Part shown: piece by piece, positions 28,673 to 36,095 of the stretch
Layout: each line of letters opens with the position of its first letter
Numbering within the stretch: position 1 is the first letter of the stretch
Origin: DASQZK01 sp963732905
Lineage (GTDB): Bacteria > Bacteroidota > Bacteroidia > Bacteroidales > GCA-2748055
Assembly: GCA_963732905.1 (NCBI GenBank)
Contig: CAVTBM010000005.1
Coordinates: forward strand, 99,470 to 163,469
Length of the DNA: 64,000 nucleotides
Direction of reading: 5' to 3'
Position numbers and translations under genes: made by a program
Notes under the pieces: generated by a model
Seen by the model: the letters and a program-made list of their open reading frames with translations, nothing else
What the model was told of the DNA's origin: nothing
Database searches by the model: none

Positions 28673-29782
28673 ATGAATGTAGACGGAAATCATTACCGCA
28701 CAATTTGGGTGAAAGAGGATGATGTAAGTGTAATTCAGATCATTGATCAGCGGTATTTGCCGCATGAATTTGTTATTGAAGAGTTGAAATCGGTGGATGA
28801 TGTTGTTACAGCCATAAAAGACATGCATGTAAGGGGCGCAGGTTTAATAGGAGCGACAGCTGGTTATGGAATTTATCTTGCAGCGCTGGAAGCTCCGAAA
28901 GATGATTTGTTTGACAGGTTTGTAGCCGAAGCAGGGGGAAAATTAATAGCTACCAGACCAACAGCGGTAAACCTTTCATGGGCGGTTGAAAAGCAATTAA
29001 AGAGTATTAAAAGCGAAAAATCTATACCCGGGAAAATATCCATGGCTTTGAAAACAGCAATGGAAATTGCAGATATGGACGCCGAATATTGCAGAAGAAT
29101 TGGTGAACATGGTGTTAAATTAATTGAAGAAATCAGCGGGAAAAAGGGAGGCAAAACCGTAAATATTCTTACACATTGCAATGCAGGCTGGCTGGCATTT
29201 GTTGATTATGGTTCAGCTACATCACCTGTTTATGCTGCCTTTGACAAAGGTATTGATGTTCACGTCTGGGTAGACGAAACCCGTCCGAGGAATCAGGGGG
29301 CAAGCCTGACGGCCTGGGAACTGGGGCATCACCATGTGCCACATACCATAATACCTGATAACGTAGGAGGACATTTGATGCAACACGAGCTTGTTGATAT
29401 GGTTATTGTTGGTGCCGACAGGGTTACTTACACTGGCGATGTAGCTAATAAAACCGGGACCTATCTTAAGGCACTGGCTGCAAAAGATAATCATGTCCCA
29501 TTTTACGTGGCTCTCCCATCTTCAACGATCGATTGGATCATGGAAGATGGTATAAAAGAAATTCCAATTGAAGAAAGAGGCTCTGATGAGGTAAAATATA
29601 TCGAAGGACTTTGTGATGGTGAAATAAAAAAAGTCTTGTTAACCCCCGAAAACAGTAAGGCAGCAAACTACGGTTTTGATGTGACCCCGGCACGGCTAAT
29701 AACAGGAATCATCACCGAAAGAGGAATATGCGAACCAAACAAAATAAGTATTCTTAACCTGTTTCCTGAAAAAAAACATTGA
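28673..29782 (+). CDS. MtnA-like aldose-1-phosphate isomerase (methylthioribose-1-P or 5-deoxyribose-1-P)
   Basis: 369 residues of the eIF2B-related isomerases. The motifs are IKDMHVRGAGLIGATAGYG (substrate phosphate loop), ILTHCNAGWLAFVDYGSA with the catalytic Cys, VDETRPRNQGASLTAWEL, DNVGGHLMQHELVDMVIVGADRV (catalytic Asp) and GDVANKTGTY. Methylthioribose-1-P isomerases have these in this order. It abuts a class II aldolase: the stop TGA ends at 29782 and the next ATG starts at 29783. That pairing is the core of the DHAP shunt, where 5-deoxyribose-1-P becomes 5-deoxyribulose-1-P and then DHAP plus acetaldehyde. That role, rather than methionine salvage, is the better inference. Confidence 0.85.
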   Translation: MNVDGNHYRTIWVKEDDVSVIQIIDQRYLPHEFVIEELKSVDDVVTAIKDMHVRGAGLIGATAGYGIYLAALEAPKDDLFDRFVAEAGGKLIATRPTAVNLSWAVEKQLKSIKSEKSIPGKISMALKTAMEIADMDAEYCRRIGEHGVKLIEEISGKKGGKTVNILTHCNAGWLAFVDYGSATSPVYAAFDKGIDVHVWVDETRPRNQGASLTAWELGHHHVPHTIIPDNVGGHLMQHELVDMVIVGADRVTYTGDVANKTGTYLKALAAKDNHVPFYVALPSSTIDWIMEDGIKEIPIEERGSDEVKYIEGLCDGEIKKVLLTPENSKAANYGFDVTPARLITGIITERGICEPNKISILNLFPEKKH

Positions 29783-30370
29783 ATGGATGAAGGCTATTTA
29801 AAATTCAACTGTACCTGGATTAAGGCAGGATCCGTATCTAAAAATAAGATCGTGGAAATTAATTCATGGAGAGATACCTTATATGGGCTGGGTTTGATTG
29901 GCGTCTACAATAATGGGATTGGGTTCGGTAATATCAGCATACGGTTTGACAGCCATTCGTTTTTAATCACAGGTTCTGCTACCGGCGCGATTGAGAAACT
30001 CAATGAGAATCACTATGTAATAGTAAATGAATATAATCTTTTGCAAAACAGCCTGACCTGCACCGGGCCAATTAAAGCATCTTCAGAGTCCTTATCCCAT
30101 GCCGTAGTATATGAATGCTCACCAGAGACCAATGCAGTGATTCATATCCACAATCTTGATATGTGGGAGAAGTACATTTATAAAGTACCCTCAACAAAAG
30201 TAGATGCTTTGTATGGCACACCGGAAATGGCCGAAGAAATAAAAAGATTATTTTCAGCTACAGACCTTACGGTTCAAAAGTTTATTGTAATGGGCGGGCA
30301 TAAGGAGGGCATTATCACTTTTGGAAAAACGTTGGATGAGGCAGGAAGAATACTGTTGGATAAACTATAG
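29783..30370 (+). CDS. Class II aldolase/adducin family protein
   Basis: 195 residues. The class II aldolase signature is complete. GFGNISIRF is the glycine-rich phosphate loop, ASSESLSHAVVYE carries the catalytic Glu, VIHIHNLDMW supplies two zinc His, and FIVMGGHKEGIITFG supplies the third. Relatives include L-fuculose-1-phosphate aldolase, MtnB and the 5-deoxyribulose-1-P aldolase of the DHAP shunt. The product of the abutting isomerase would be its substrate, yielding DHAP and an aldehyde. The start ATG directly follows the isomerase stop, so translation is probably coupled. No kinase for the first step lies in the window. Confidence 0.85.
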   Translation: MDEGYLKFNCTWIKAGSVSKNKIVEINSWRDTLYGLGLIGVYNNGIGFGNISIRFDSHSFLITGSATGAIEKLNENHYVIVNEYNLLQNSLTCTGPIKASSESLSHAVVYECSPETNAVIHIHNLDMWEKYIYKVPSTKVDALYGTPEMAEEIKRLFSATDLTVQKFIVMGGHKEGIITFGKTLDEAGRILLDKL

Positions 30371-30378
30371 AAAATCAT

Positions 30379-30440
30379 TGGCGTCCGGTAAACCGAATAG
30401 GTGTTGCACACCCTACGGGGCGACGTGTTTGACGTCGTCC
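30379..30440. mobile_element. Fragment of the composite MITE-like repeat (one end)
   Basis: TGGCGTCCGGTAAA at 30379-30392 is followed by CCGAATAGGTGTTGCACACC and CTACGGGGCGACGTGTTTGA. This matches, on the opposite strand, the right end of the element at 9755-10160, including the AATAGGT linker between TIR and palindrome. Only the first 60 or so bases are present. It lies 9 bp after the aldolase stop codon. Confidence 0.75.
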
Positions 30441-30584
30441 GTCGTTATTGTGTTTAAGAATAATAACGGGTTGATTTACGGAAAAGTGGTGGAACTGCCA
30501 AAAGATAATTTTAAAGGCAGTTCAGTGATCCCGGGAATCAGAAAAGGAGCGATCAATAAATTGCTCTCAAGGCAGAATAACTAA
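30441..30584 (+). pseudogene. 3' remnant of an unrecognised gene
   Basis: After the repeat fragment an open frame reads VVIVFKNNNGLIYGKVVEL, then PKDNFKGSSVIPGIRKGAI and NKLLSRQNN, ending at 30584. It looks like real coding sequence but has no start of its own; the upstream part of the frame is repeat DNA. It is probably the end of a gene truncated by the repeat. Family unknown. Confidence 0.35.
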
Positions 30585-30661
30585 TGTCGGTATCTGAATG
30601 AAAGAGAAGCTCTTGACGGTGTACCCGGAATTACTGAATGCCTCCTTATTTTTTCAGCGTC

Positions 30662-31696
30662 CTAGTCTACGCCTGCGAGTTTAAGAATCTTGTTTGCATT
30701 GACACTGGTTACTGTGCTGTAGGCTGTGACCCAGTAGGATGACCCGTCGTAGGCCACGCCCGTGATAGAATATCCGGGCAGGGTATAACTTTTTTCCGTT
30801 CTAAACGGGTTAAAGCTGCATTTGTGCAATGCACCGTTTACTCCTATATAAAGGTAGCCGTTGCTATATGTCATTCCCCGGATTGAGGCACTGAGGGCTA
30901 TTGAAGTTACTACAGTATTAGTGGTAATGTCGTACTTGTACAATTTTCTGTCCGTCTCAGAATAACACCATAAAAAATTCGCATCACGGGCAATAGCGTA
31001 AATCCAGCCACCAATTGGGGATGATTGGGAGATAATATCAGCTCCTGTTATAATGTTCACATTGCTTATGGTTGTACTCCCATCGTTACTTACCCATAGA
31101 TTGGAACCGTCAAATGCGATTCCGTGCACGATTTTATCTACCGGGATACTGTCTTTCGCCCCGGTATTCGGACTTATTTTGTAAATATAGGGCGTAAAAC
31201 CTCCATTCCCGGACCACAGATTGGTACCATCATATGTAATATCCACAGAACTTTTAATCGGAGAAGGAATGGAAAAGGTCGATTGCACAGTTTTGATCCA
31301 TGCTGTGGTGTCGGGTGCATTGCTGGTTCTTACGAGTTTATAAATGTCAGTAAGACCTGATAGACTCAATGTGTCATGTGAGATACTATAATTATAAACT
31401 GATGTACCGAATTGTGTGGAAGTAAAGCTTAGCACTAATTGATTCTTTGTTACCAGTGCCACACCATCATTCCGGCTATGAAAATTGACTGGGGTTTCAG
31501 AGCTCAGTTGTGAAAAAGTACGGTTATCAAAAAAAAGCAAATATTTCTGGTCTGGCGCGCCCATCACAAATTGCCAGTCACCTGTGACTGCGGTAAAATA
31601 ATCGGTTGAGACAGCAGGGCTGTTATCTTTTGAACATGAAATTAATGCTGTAATTGTCATGATCCCGGCAAGGATTGCAATCCATCTGAGTTTCAT
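30662..31696 (-). CDS. Lipoprotein with beta-propeller-like repeats
   Basis: The start is taken at ATG 31696 (MKLRWIAILAGIMTITALISC); the open frame runs 21 codons further upstream. The signal peptide ends in a good lipobox (ALISC-SKD). A lipocalin-like or Ig-like N-terminal part (residues 25-130) is followed by about five repeats of the form 'DGTNLWSGNGG...YKISPNTG', 'DGSNLWVSNDG', 'DANFLWCYSETDRKLYKYD', 'SNGYLYIGVNG' and 'DGSSYWVTAYS', i.e. blades of a six-bladed propeller. It probably faces the periplasm or the cell surface. The ligand is unknown. Confidence 0.75.
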   Translation of the reverse strand: MKLRWIAILAGIMTITALISCSKDNSPAVSTDYFTAVTGDWQFVMGAPDQKYLLFFDNRTFSQLSSETPVNFHSRNDGVALVTKNQLVLSFTSTQFGTSVYNYSISHDTLSLSGLTDIYKLVRTSNAPDTTAWIKTVQSTFSIPSPIKSSVDITYDGTNLWSGNGGFTPYIYKISPNTGAKDSIPVDKIVHGIAFDGSNLWVSNDGSTTISNVNIITGADIISQSSPIGGWIYAIARDANFLWCYSETDRKLYKYDITTNTVVTSIALSASIRGMTYSNGYLYIGVNGALHKCSFNPFRTEKSYTLPGYSITGVAYDGSSYWVTAYSTVTSVNANKILKLAGVD

Positions 31697-32033
31697 AGTA
31701 GGGTAGAAAGTGAAATTTGGTTTACTGCAATAAAAATATTCCGGATTTCGGTCCGGCATTTCAGAGTAATAAAGAGGTATATCTCACTGAGTTAGGATAA
31801 CAAATTATTTTTATTTTGGTTGAAGGAAAGTGGGAAATATTTTCCTGAGTGGATGATAAAGTACAAGCCTGAAGCTACCCCGGCATGATTAAGGAAAGAT
31901 CATTCACTTACCTGTCCATGCCCGGTTTAAAAATCCCTCAAAACTATTTCCTTTAAAGAAAATTGAGTTTGAGGGAATTTGAAAATTGATTAACGATTTG
32001 TTGATCACGATAGTTTTTCAATGCTGTTTCGTT

Positions 32034-32672
32034 TCAGCAACCTCCTGCCGCCGCATTTGTTTTCTTTCTCTGCCTGATTTGGACCGGCTTTTTTTCTGTT
32101 GTGCTAACCGCTGCGGCCCCTTTTCTGGGAGCAGCCATTTCAGCAAAATCACACCGCGGAAATCCTTTTAGAAAAGTCGTATCGGTTTTGGTGGCAGCCA
32201 GATCATTTTTGTGTTGAATGTAATACCCATATCCGCCCAGCAACACTTTAACATTGTTGAGCCCCACCTCTCTGAAAACCATCCAGGGTCCGTTGGCCTG
32301 CAACTGATCTTCGCCATACAACACCATTGTAATATTTTTCTTGTTGAGGTCTTCCAGCCTTTTTATGACTTCTTCCTGAATTAAATCGTTCGCGGAGATA
32401 TTTTCAGCCCCCGGAATGTGTCCCTGCCCAAAGACAAAATTGTTACGTATATCAAAAAGAACTACGTTTTGCATCTCATTATTCAGAAGACTATTCAGCT
32501 GCCAGGGATAAAAAAGGGCATCCTTCTGATTCAAATCTTCAAGACTTTCATGCATGTCGAGTTTATATGTCAGTAATGGTTTCGACATGGTTAAGAAGCC
32601 AACCAGTAGTACAACTACAAAAACGGAAAGGGCAATTATTGTTTTCCATGGATTCAATTCGTGCACGTGCAT
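32034..32672 (-). CDS. Membrane-anchored rhodanese-like protein with C-terminal AAGGC tail (second copy)
   Basis: 212 residues. An N-terminal helix (TIIALSVFVVVLLVGFLTM) anchors a periplasmic rhodanese domain (about 60-160) with NVVLFDIRNNFVFGQGHIPG and VKVLLGGYGYYIQ. The active-site loop, normally CRxGxR, reads LYGEDQLQANG and has no Cys. After a Lys/Arg-rich linker the protein ends KTNAAAGGC. The neighbouring rhodanese ends KTNVAAGGC, although the codons differ at several synonymous positions. The terminal Cys may replace the missing active-site Cys as persulfide carrier. Last gene of the seven-gene sulfur operon. Confidence 0.8.
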   Translation of the reverse strand: MHVHELNPWKTIIALSVFVVVLLVGFLTMSKPLLTYKLDMHESLEDLNQKDALFYPWQLNSLLNNEMQNVVLFDIRNNFVFGQGHIPGAENISANDLIQEEVIKRLEDLNKKNITMVLYGEDQLQANGPWMVFREVGLNNVKVLLGGYGYYIQHKNDLAATKTDTTFLKGFPRCDFAEMAAPRKGAAAVSTTEKKPVQIRQRKKTNAAAGGC

Positions 32673-32705
32673 AGCCTGATATATTTATTTTTAACAATAG
32701 ATTGA

Positions 32706-33317
32706 TTAGCAACCACCTGCAGCAACATTCGTTTTTTCTTTACGCCTGACCTGTACTTTGACTTTTGAGGCCTCCATATTTTCGGATGTTCCCCCGGTGA
32801 AATACAATTGTGCACCCTTGCGGAATGAATATGTTTCGAAGGCTGTGGCGGGCTCAGCTTCGCCGGGCTCCTTTGGATTGATGATGGTTTCCATCCACCG
32901 GTTAAGGCCACCTTCCATTACATAAGTGCTGTTGTAACCAAGACGTTTGGTTAAAACCCAGGCCTGGTCGGCTGCAATATCATCGTTCGAAATGAAAACT
33001 ATTTTTGTACCAGGAATGCCAAAGTATAAAAGGTTATTTTTATTCAGGAGACTATCCAGAGGAATATTGATGGAGTTAGGAAGTGAAAAATTATTGAACG
33101 CATCTTCACCTCTCAAATCAATGAGTTCCAGGGAAGGATCGCTTTGAATGATCAGTTTAGCTACCTGGTCGGTGGTAACATACCTCGTTGGCTGGATAAG
33201 TTCTCTCAATAGTTGTTGGGGTTCAATTTGTTTCGGTTCATTGTTCTTTTTAAGAATCAGAGTGCCAAAAGCCAGAAGAAGCATTAAAATGGTAAGAAAA
33301 ATATAATTTCTGTTCAT
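32706..33317 (-). CDS. Membrane-anchored rhodanese-like protein with C-terminal AAGGC tail (first copy)
   Basis: 203 residues. The N-terminal helix YIFLTILMLLLAFGTLIL is followed by a periplasmic rhodanese domain with ELIDLRGEDAFNNFSLPNSI and YNSTYVMEGGLNRWMETI. The catalytic loop is FISNDDIAADQAW, lacking the Cys of active sulfurtransferases. The tail has basic residues and ends RKEKTNVAAGGC. It starts 4 bp after the YeeE-like permease stop, so the two are co-translated. Sud of Wolinella, a rhodanese feeding polysulfide to Psr, is a functional parallel from the literature; here the sulfur would sit on the tail Cys, which is inference. Confidence 0.8.
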   Translation of the reverse strand: MNRNYIFLTILMLLLAFGTLILKKNNEPKQIEPQQLLRELIQPTRYVTTDQVAKLIIQSDPSLELIDLRGEDAFNNFSLPNSINIPLDSLLNKNNLLYFGIPGTKIVFISNDDIAADQAWVLTKRLGYNSTYVMEGGLNRWMETIINPKEPGEAEPATAFETYSFRKGAQLYFTGGTSENMEASKVKVQVRRKEKTNVAAGGC

Positions 33318-33321
33318 CGGA

Positions 33322-33924
33322 TTAGAATTTGTATTCAGTTATATTTTTTCTGACTCGTTTTTCAATAATCATGGTTCCCCAAAATGCAGCCAGAGCTACA
33401 AATGTGAAAGTCATTGCAAACCAATAGGCCGGAATTCCGGTAATTTCGGTTAATGTAATATTTCCCAGGTATCCGCTGTTATAAAAATCTGCGATATATG
33501 GATAGATCAATGTGAAACCGGCAATCCCCAAATACAGCCCCACTGTAAATACAAGTCCGTCCAATTTCCCGATGGCAATGGCTGTAAAACTTGTTCCCGG
33601 ACAAAAGCCCCCCATAATAAATCCAACTCCCATGATTACGCCACCTGTAATCATTGGCGCAACATACGTCGGCAGAATGAATATTTTCGCCAGGTCGATC
33701 CATCCGAAATAGTCGAAATACAGCAAACCAACCATTGCAACAATGACTGCCGTAAAAAACACACGTAAAACCACGAAATTATAGCCATAAAATACACCGA
33801 CAATATTTCTGGATGATGAAAACCCCGAAGATTCAAGAATAAATCCAAAAGCGACTCCAAGTAAAATGGCAATTACGAAATCCCAGTCGCCACTTATTAT
33901 ACCATTCGGAATTAAAGGTCCCAT
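33322..33924 (-). CDS. YeeE/YedE-family sulfur permease half (FCPGTS type)
   Basis: 200 residues with five or six transmembrane helices. The family signature is GVGFIMGGFCPGTSFTAIAI, with the conserved Cys in a re-entrant helix, and ILLGVAFGFILESSGFSSSR near the start. YeeE/YedE proteins move thiosulfate or other sulfur compounds across the inner membrane through a chain of cysteines. In this operon the transporter is split in two genes, as in PmpA/PmpB-type systems; the other half is at 34049. It lies between that half and the GGC-tailed rhodanese. Confidence 0.88.
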   Translation of the reverse strand: MGPLIPNGIISGDWDFVIAILLGVAFGFILESSGFSSSRNIVGVFYGYNFVVLRVFFTAVIVAMVGLLYFDYFGWIDLAKIFILPTYVAPMITGGVIMGVGFIMGGFCPGTSFTAIAIGKLDGLVFTVGLYLGIAGFTLIYPYIADFYNSGYLGNITLTEITGIPAYWFAMTFTFVALAAFWGTMIIEKRVRKNITEYKF

Positions 33925-34048
33925 AACTATTTTCTTTTAATGATTAAGTTCGAATGTTACTTAAATTTCATGCTCAACTTTTAAAGGTCTTTCACTATCT
34001 GCCAGATGATCTAATTTCAGAACATGGCGTACATGAAATGACAGTAAT

Positions 34049-34579
34049 TTAAATCCATAATTTTCTGAAAAAATAGGCCACGGCATAGCCGGTTCCAAAT
34101 ATGGCAAACATGACGATCACACCACCAAGAGCAAAGGTTGCCGATCCACTAAGGGCCGCACCGCTGGTACATCCCCTTCCGAACTGACTCCCAAATCCAA
34201 ATAATCCACCACCTATAAGGGCAAAAATGAGTCTCCTTCTATTCGTGATCTTTGGGTTATGCTCAACATGGAATTTTTTTACTCTTCCAAAAATGATCCC
34301 TGAAAGCAGTCCGCCAAGGAAGATCCCAAAAGATTCAAATACCAGCCAGGTGTACAAGGGATTATGGTCGTCGCTGATAAACTGACTCGTGTACGCATTT
34401 TCTTTAGCCTTCATTGGTGTAATAGCCTCGGCGGTTGTTACAACTGTGCTTTTGATGGCTCCGCTGGCCCCAAGTCCGCGACCTGTGATAAAGACGGTAA
34501 GAAGTACCAGAAGGCCTAATAATACACCACCCAGATAGGGATTGATATATTTTGGTTCGCTAATCTTTGAATTATTCAT
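34049..34579 (-). CDS. YeeE/YedE-family sulfur permease half (RGCTSG type)
   Basis: 176 residues. One helix near the start (YLGGVLLGLLVLLTVFITGR) is followed by a periplasmic stretch, then helices with SFGIFLGGLLSGIIFGR and GFGSQFGRGCTSGAALSG, the conserved RGCTSG loop with its cysteine. It pairs with the FCPGTS half downstream to make the complete permease. It starts 20 bp after the NrfD-like gene. Membrane protein, probably importing a reduced sulfur compound or exchanging sulfane sulfur with the periplasmic rhodaneses. Confidence 0.88.
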   Translation of the reverse strand: MNNSKISEPKYINPYLGGVLLGLLVLLTVFITGRGLGASGAIKSTVVTTAEAITPMKAKENAYTSQFISDDHNPLYTWLVFESFGIFLGGLLSGIIFGRVKKFHVEHNPKITNRRRLIFALIGGGLFGFGSQFGRGCTSGAALSGSATFALGGVIVMFAIFGTGYAVAYFFRKLWI

Positions 34580-34599
34580 ATATTCAGCTTTTTAGGACG

Positions 34600-35541
34600 T
34601 TAATATAAATAACGGGTGATCTGTCCTGCTTCAACCATAACGAAACGGAACATCAATCCACCGAACAGGATCAGAGCAGAAGGGATCCATTTTGGAACAT
34701 GATACCCCCACAATTCAAGGGCTTCCAGTACGGCTGGGAAAATCAAACCCAGAAAGACCACAAATACCCAGAAACTCACGGTAAACGAACCACCCAGAAA
34801 CAATTTTGCAGCTTCAATAGCAGTTTCCGATCCGGCCAGAAATCCCATAAATAAGTGAACAATCAGGAAGAGTTCCACCACGATAAAAGCCAGGTCAATC
34901 CGACTCAATACTTTTCGTTCCCCGGCATCTTTACTAATCCAAATGGTGGTTGCCAGACCTGTGGAAAAACCGGAAACCAGGAACAACGGTCCGAGAATAG
35001 ACGTATTCCAAAGGGGCCGGGCATTGAACGCCGACAATAAAATACCGGTGTAAATCCCGAGTATGATGGCGTAGATCATCATGACCCAGGCCAGTGAAAG
35101 CCGGTTTTTGATAATCCATGCTTCAAAACGGTTTAAAAACTTAAATTTCCAGTCCCACCCCGGTATTATTTCTTTCATGTAACTGCCGACCCATAGTATT
35201 GATAGGGGGGTTATGATCAATAAAGTCCATGCTCCCCAATCCATCGGAGATTCCAGGCGGATAGTGGTATAAAGTTGCCAGAAAAAGAGTTTATGTTTTA
35301 AATCCCAGAACAATGCGCCAAGTCCGAGAACAAGAACTAATGGCGCCAGGATCGGTGCCCATTTCACTGTTGCCTGCATCTTTTGTTCCTTTCCCCTGAC
35401 TACAAAGAATCCGGCAAAGAACAGTATCCCTGCAGCAAGTCCACCAAGGAATAAGTACAAAGGGATCTGCCAGTGCCAGATACTCAGGTATGGGTCAATG
35501 TTGGGGATGTTGCGTCCGCTTACAAATAATTCTTCGTTCAT
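34600..35541 (-). CDS. NrfD/PsrC-type membrane quinone subunit
   Basis: 313 residues and about eight transmembrane helices. WHWQIPLYLFLGGLAAGILF is the NrfD/PsrC opening motif, and ESPMDWGAWTLLIITPLSIL the conserved loop near the quinone site. It anchors a molybdoenzyme plus FeS subunit to the membrane and exchanges electrons with (mena)quinone. Its position directly after the FeS subunit gene supports a three-subunit PsrABC/PhsABC-like complex. Confidence 0.92.
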   Translation of the reverse strand: MNEELFVSGRNIPNIDPYLSIWHWQIPLYLFLGGLAAGILFFAGFFVVRGKEQKMQATVKWAPILAPLVLVLGLGALFWDLKHKLFFWQLYTTIRLESPMDWGAWTLLIITPLSILWVGSYMKEIIPGWDWKFKFLNRFEAWIIKNRLSLAWVMMIYAIILGIYTGILLSAFNARPLWNTSILGPLFLVSGFSTGLATTIWISKDAGERKVLSRIDLAFIVVELFLIVHLFMGFLAGSETAIEAAKLFLGGSFTVSFWVFVVFLGLIFPAVLEALELWGYHVPKWIPSALILFGGLMFRFVMVEAGQITRYLY

Positions 35542-35561
35542 CTTATACTATTTTAAGCATG

Positions 35562-36095
35562 TTAGGTAAGAAAATACAACTGTGGTTTTGTACCTGCTTC
35601 CGGAGCCAGTACTTTCCATTTGCGGTCTTTCAGAGCCATTGAAACATCACTGTTCGGATCATCCAAATCGCCAAAATAAAGACAGTGCGTCGGACAAACA
35701 TCAACGCATGCCGGATTTTGACCTTTTACAACCCGGTGCATACAGAAGGTACATTTATCTACATATCCATCAGGGTGCGGATAACGGGCATCGTATGGAC
35801 AGGATTCTATGCAGGCACCGCAGCCAATACATTTGTCGTGGGTAACTAAAACGGCTCCTCCTTCAACTATATGGCTGGCACCTGTAGGACAGCAACGTAC
35901 ACAGGGTGCATTTTCACAATGGTTGCATCGTTCCGACCTGAATTCCAGAGCCAGACTGGGATAGGTTCCGGCTACGCTCTCCACTACCCAGTCGCGGCAA
36001 TACCCGTGCGGAACATTATTCTCTGTCTGGCACGCTACCACACAGTCGCTACATCCGACACATTTTTTTGTGTCAACTGCCATTGCAAATCTCAT
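35562..36095 (-). CDS. 4Fe-4S ferredoxin subunit (PsrB/PhsB-like)
   Basis: 177 residues with sixteen cysteines in four clusters: KKCVGCSDCVVACQTENN, RCNHCENAPCVRCCPTGAS, DKCIGCGACIESCPYDARY and KCTFCMHRVVKGQNPACVDVC. This is the four-cubane electron-transfer subunit of DMSO-reductase-family enzymes. No signal peptide is present; it would travel with the twin-arginine-exported catalytic subunit. Its ATG overlaps the stop of that gene by 4 bp. Confidence 0.94.
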   Translation of the reverse strand: MRFAMAVDTKKCVGCSDCVVACQTENNVPHGYCRDWVVESVAGTYPSLALEFRSERCNHCENAPCVRCCPTGASHIVEGGAVLVTHDKCIGCGACIESCPYDARYPHPDGYVDKCTFCMHRVVKGQNPACVDVCPTHCLYFGDLDDPNSDVSMALKDRKWKVLAPEAGTKPQLYFLT

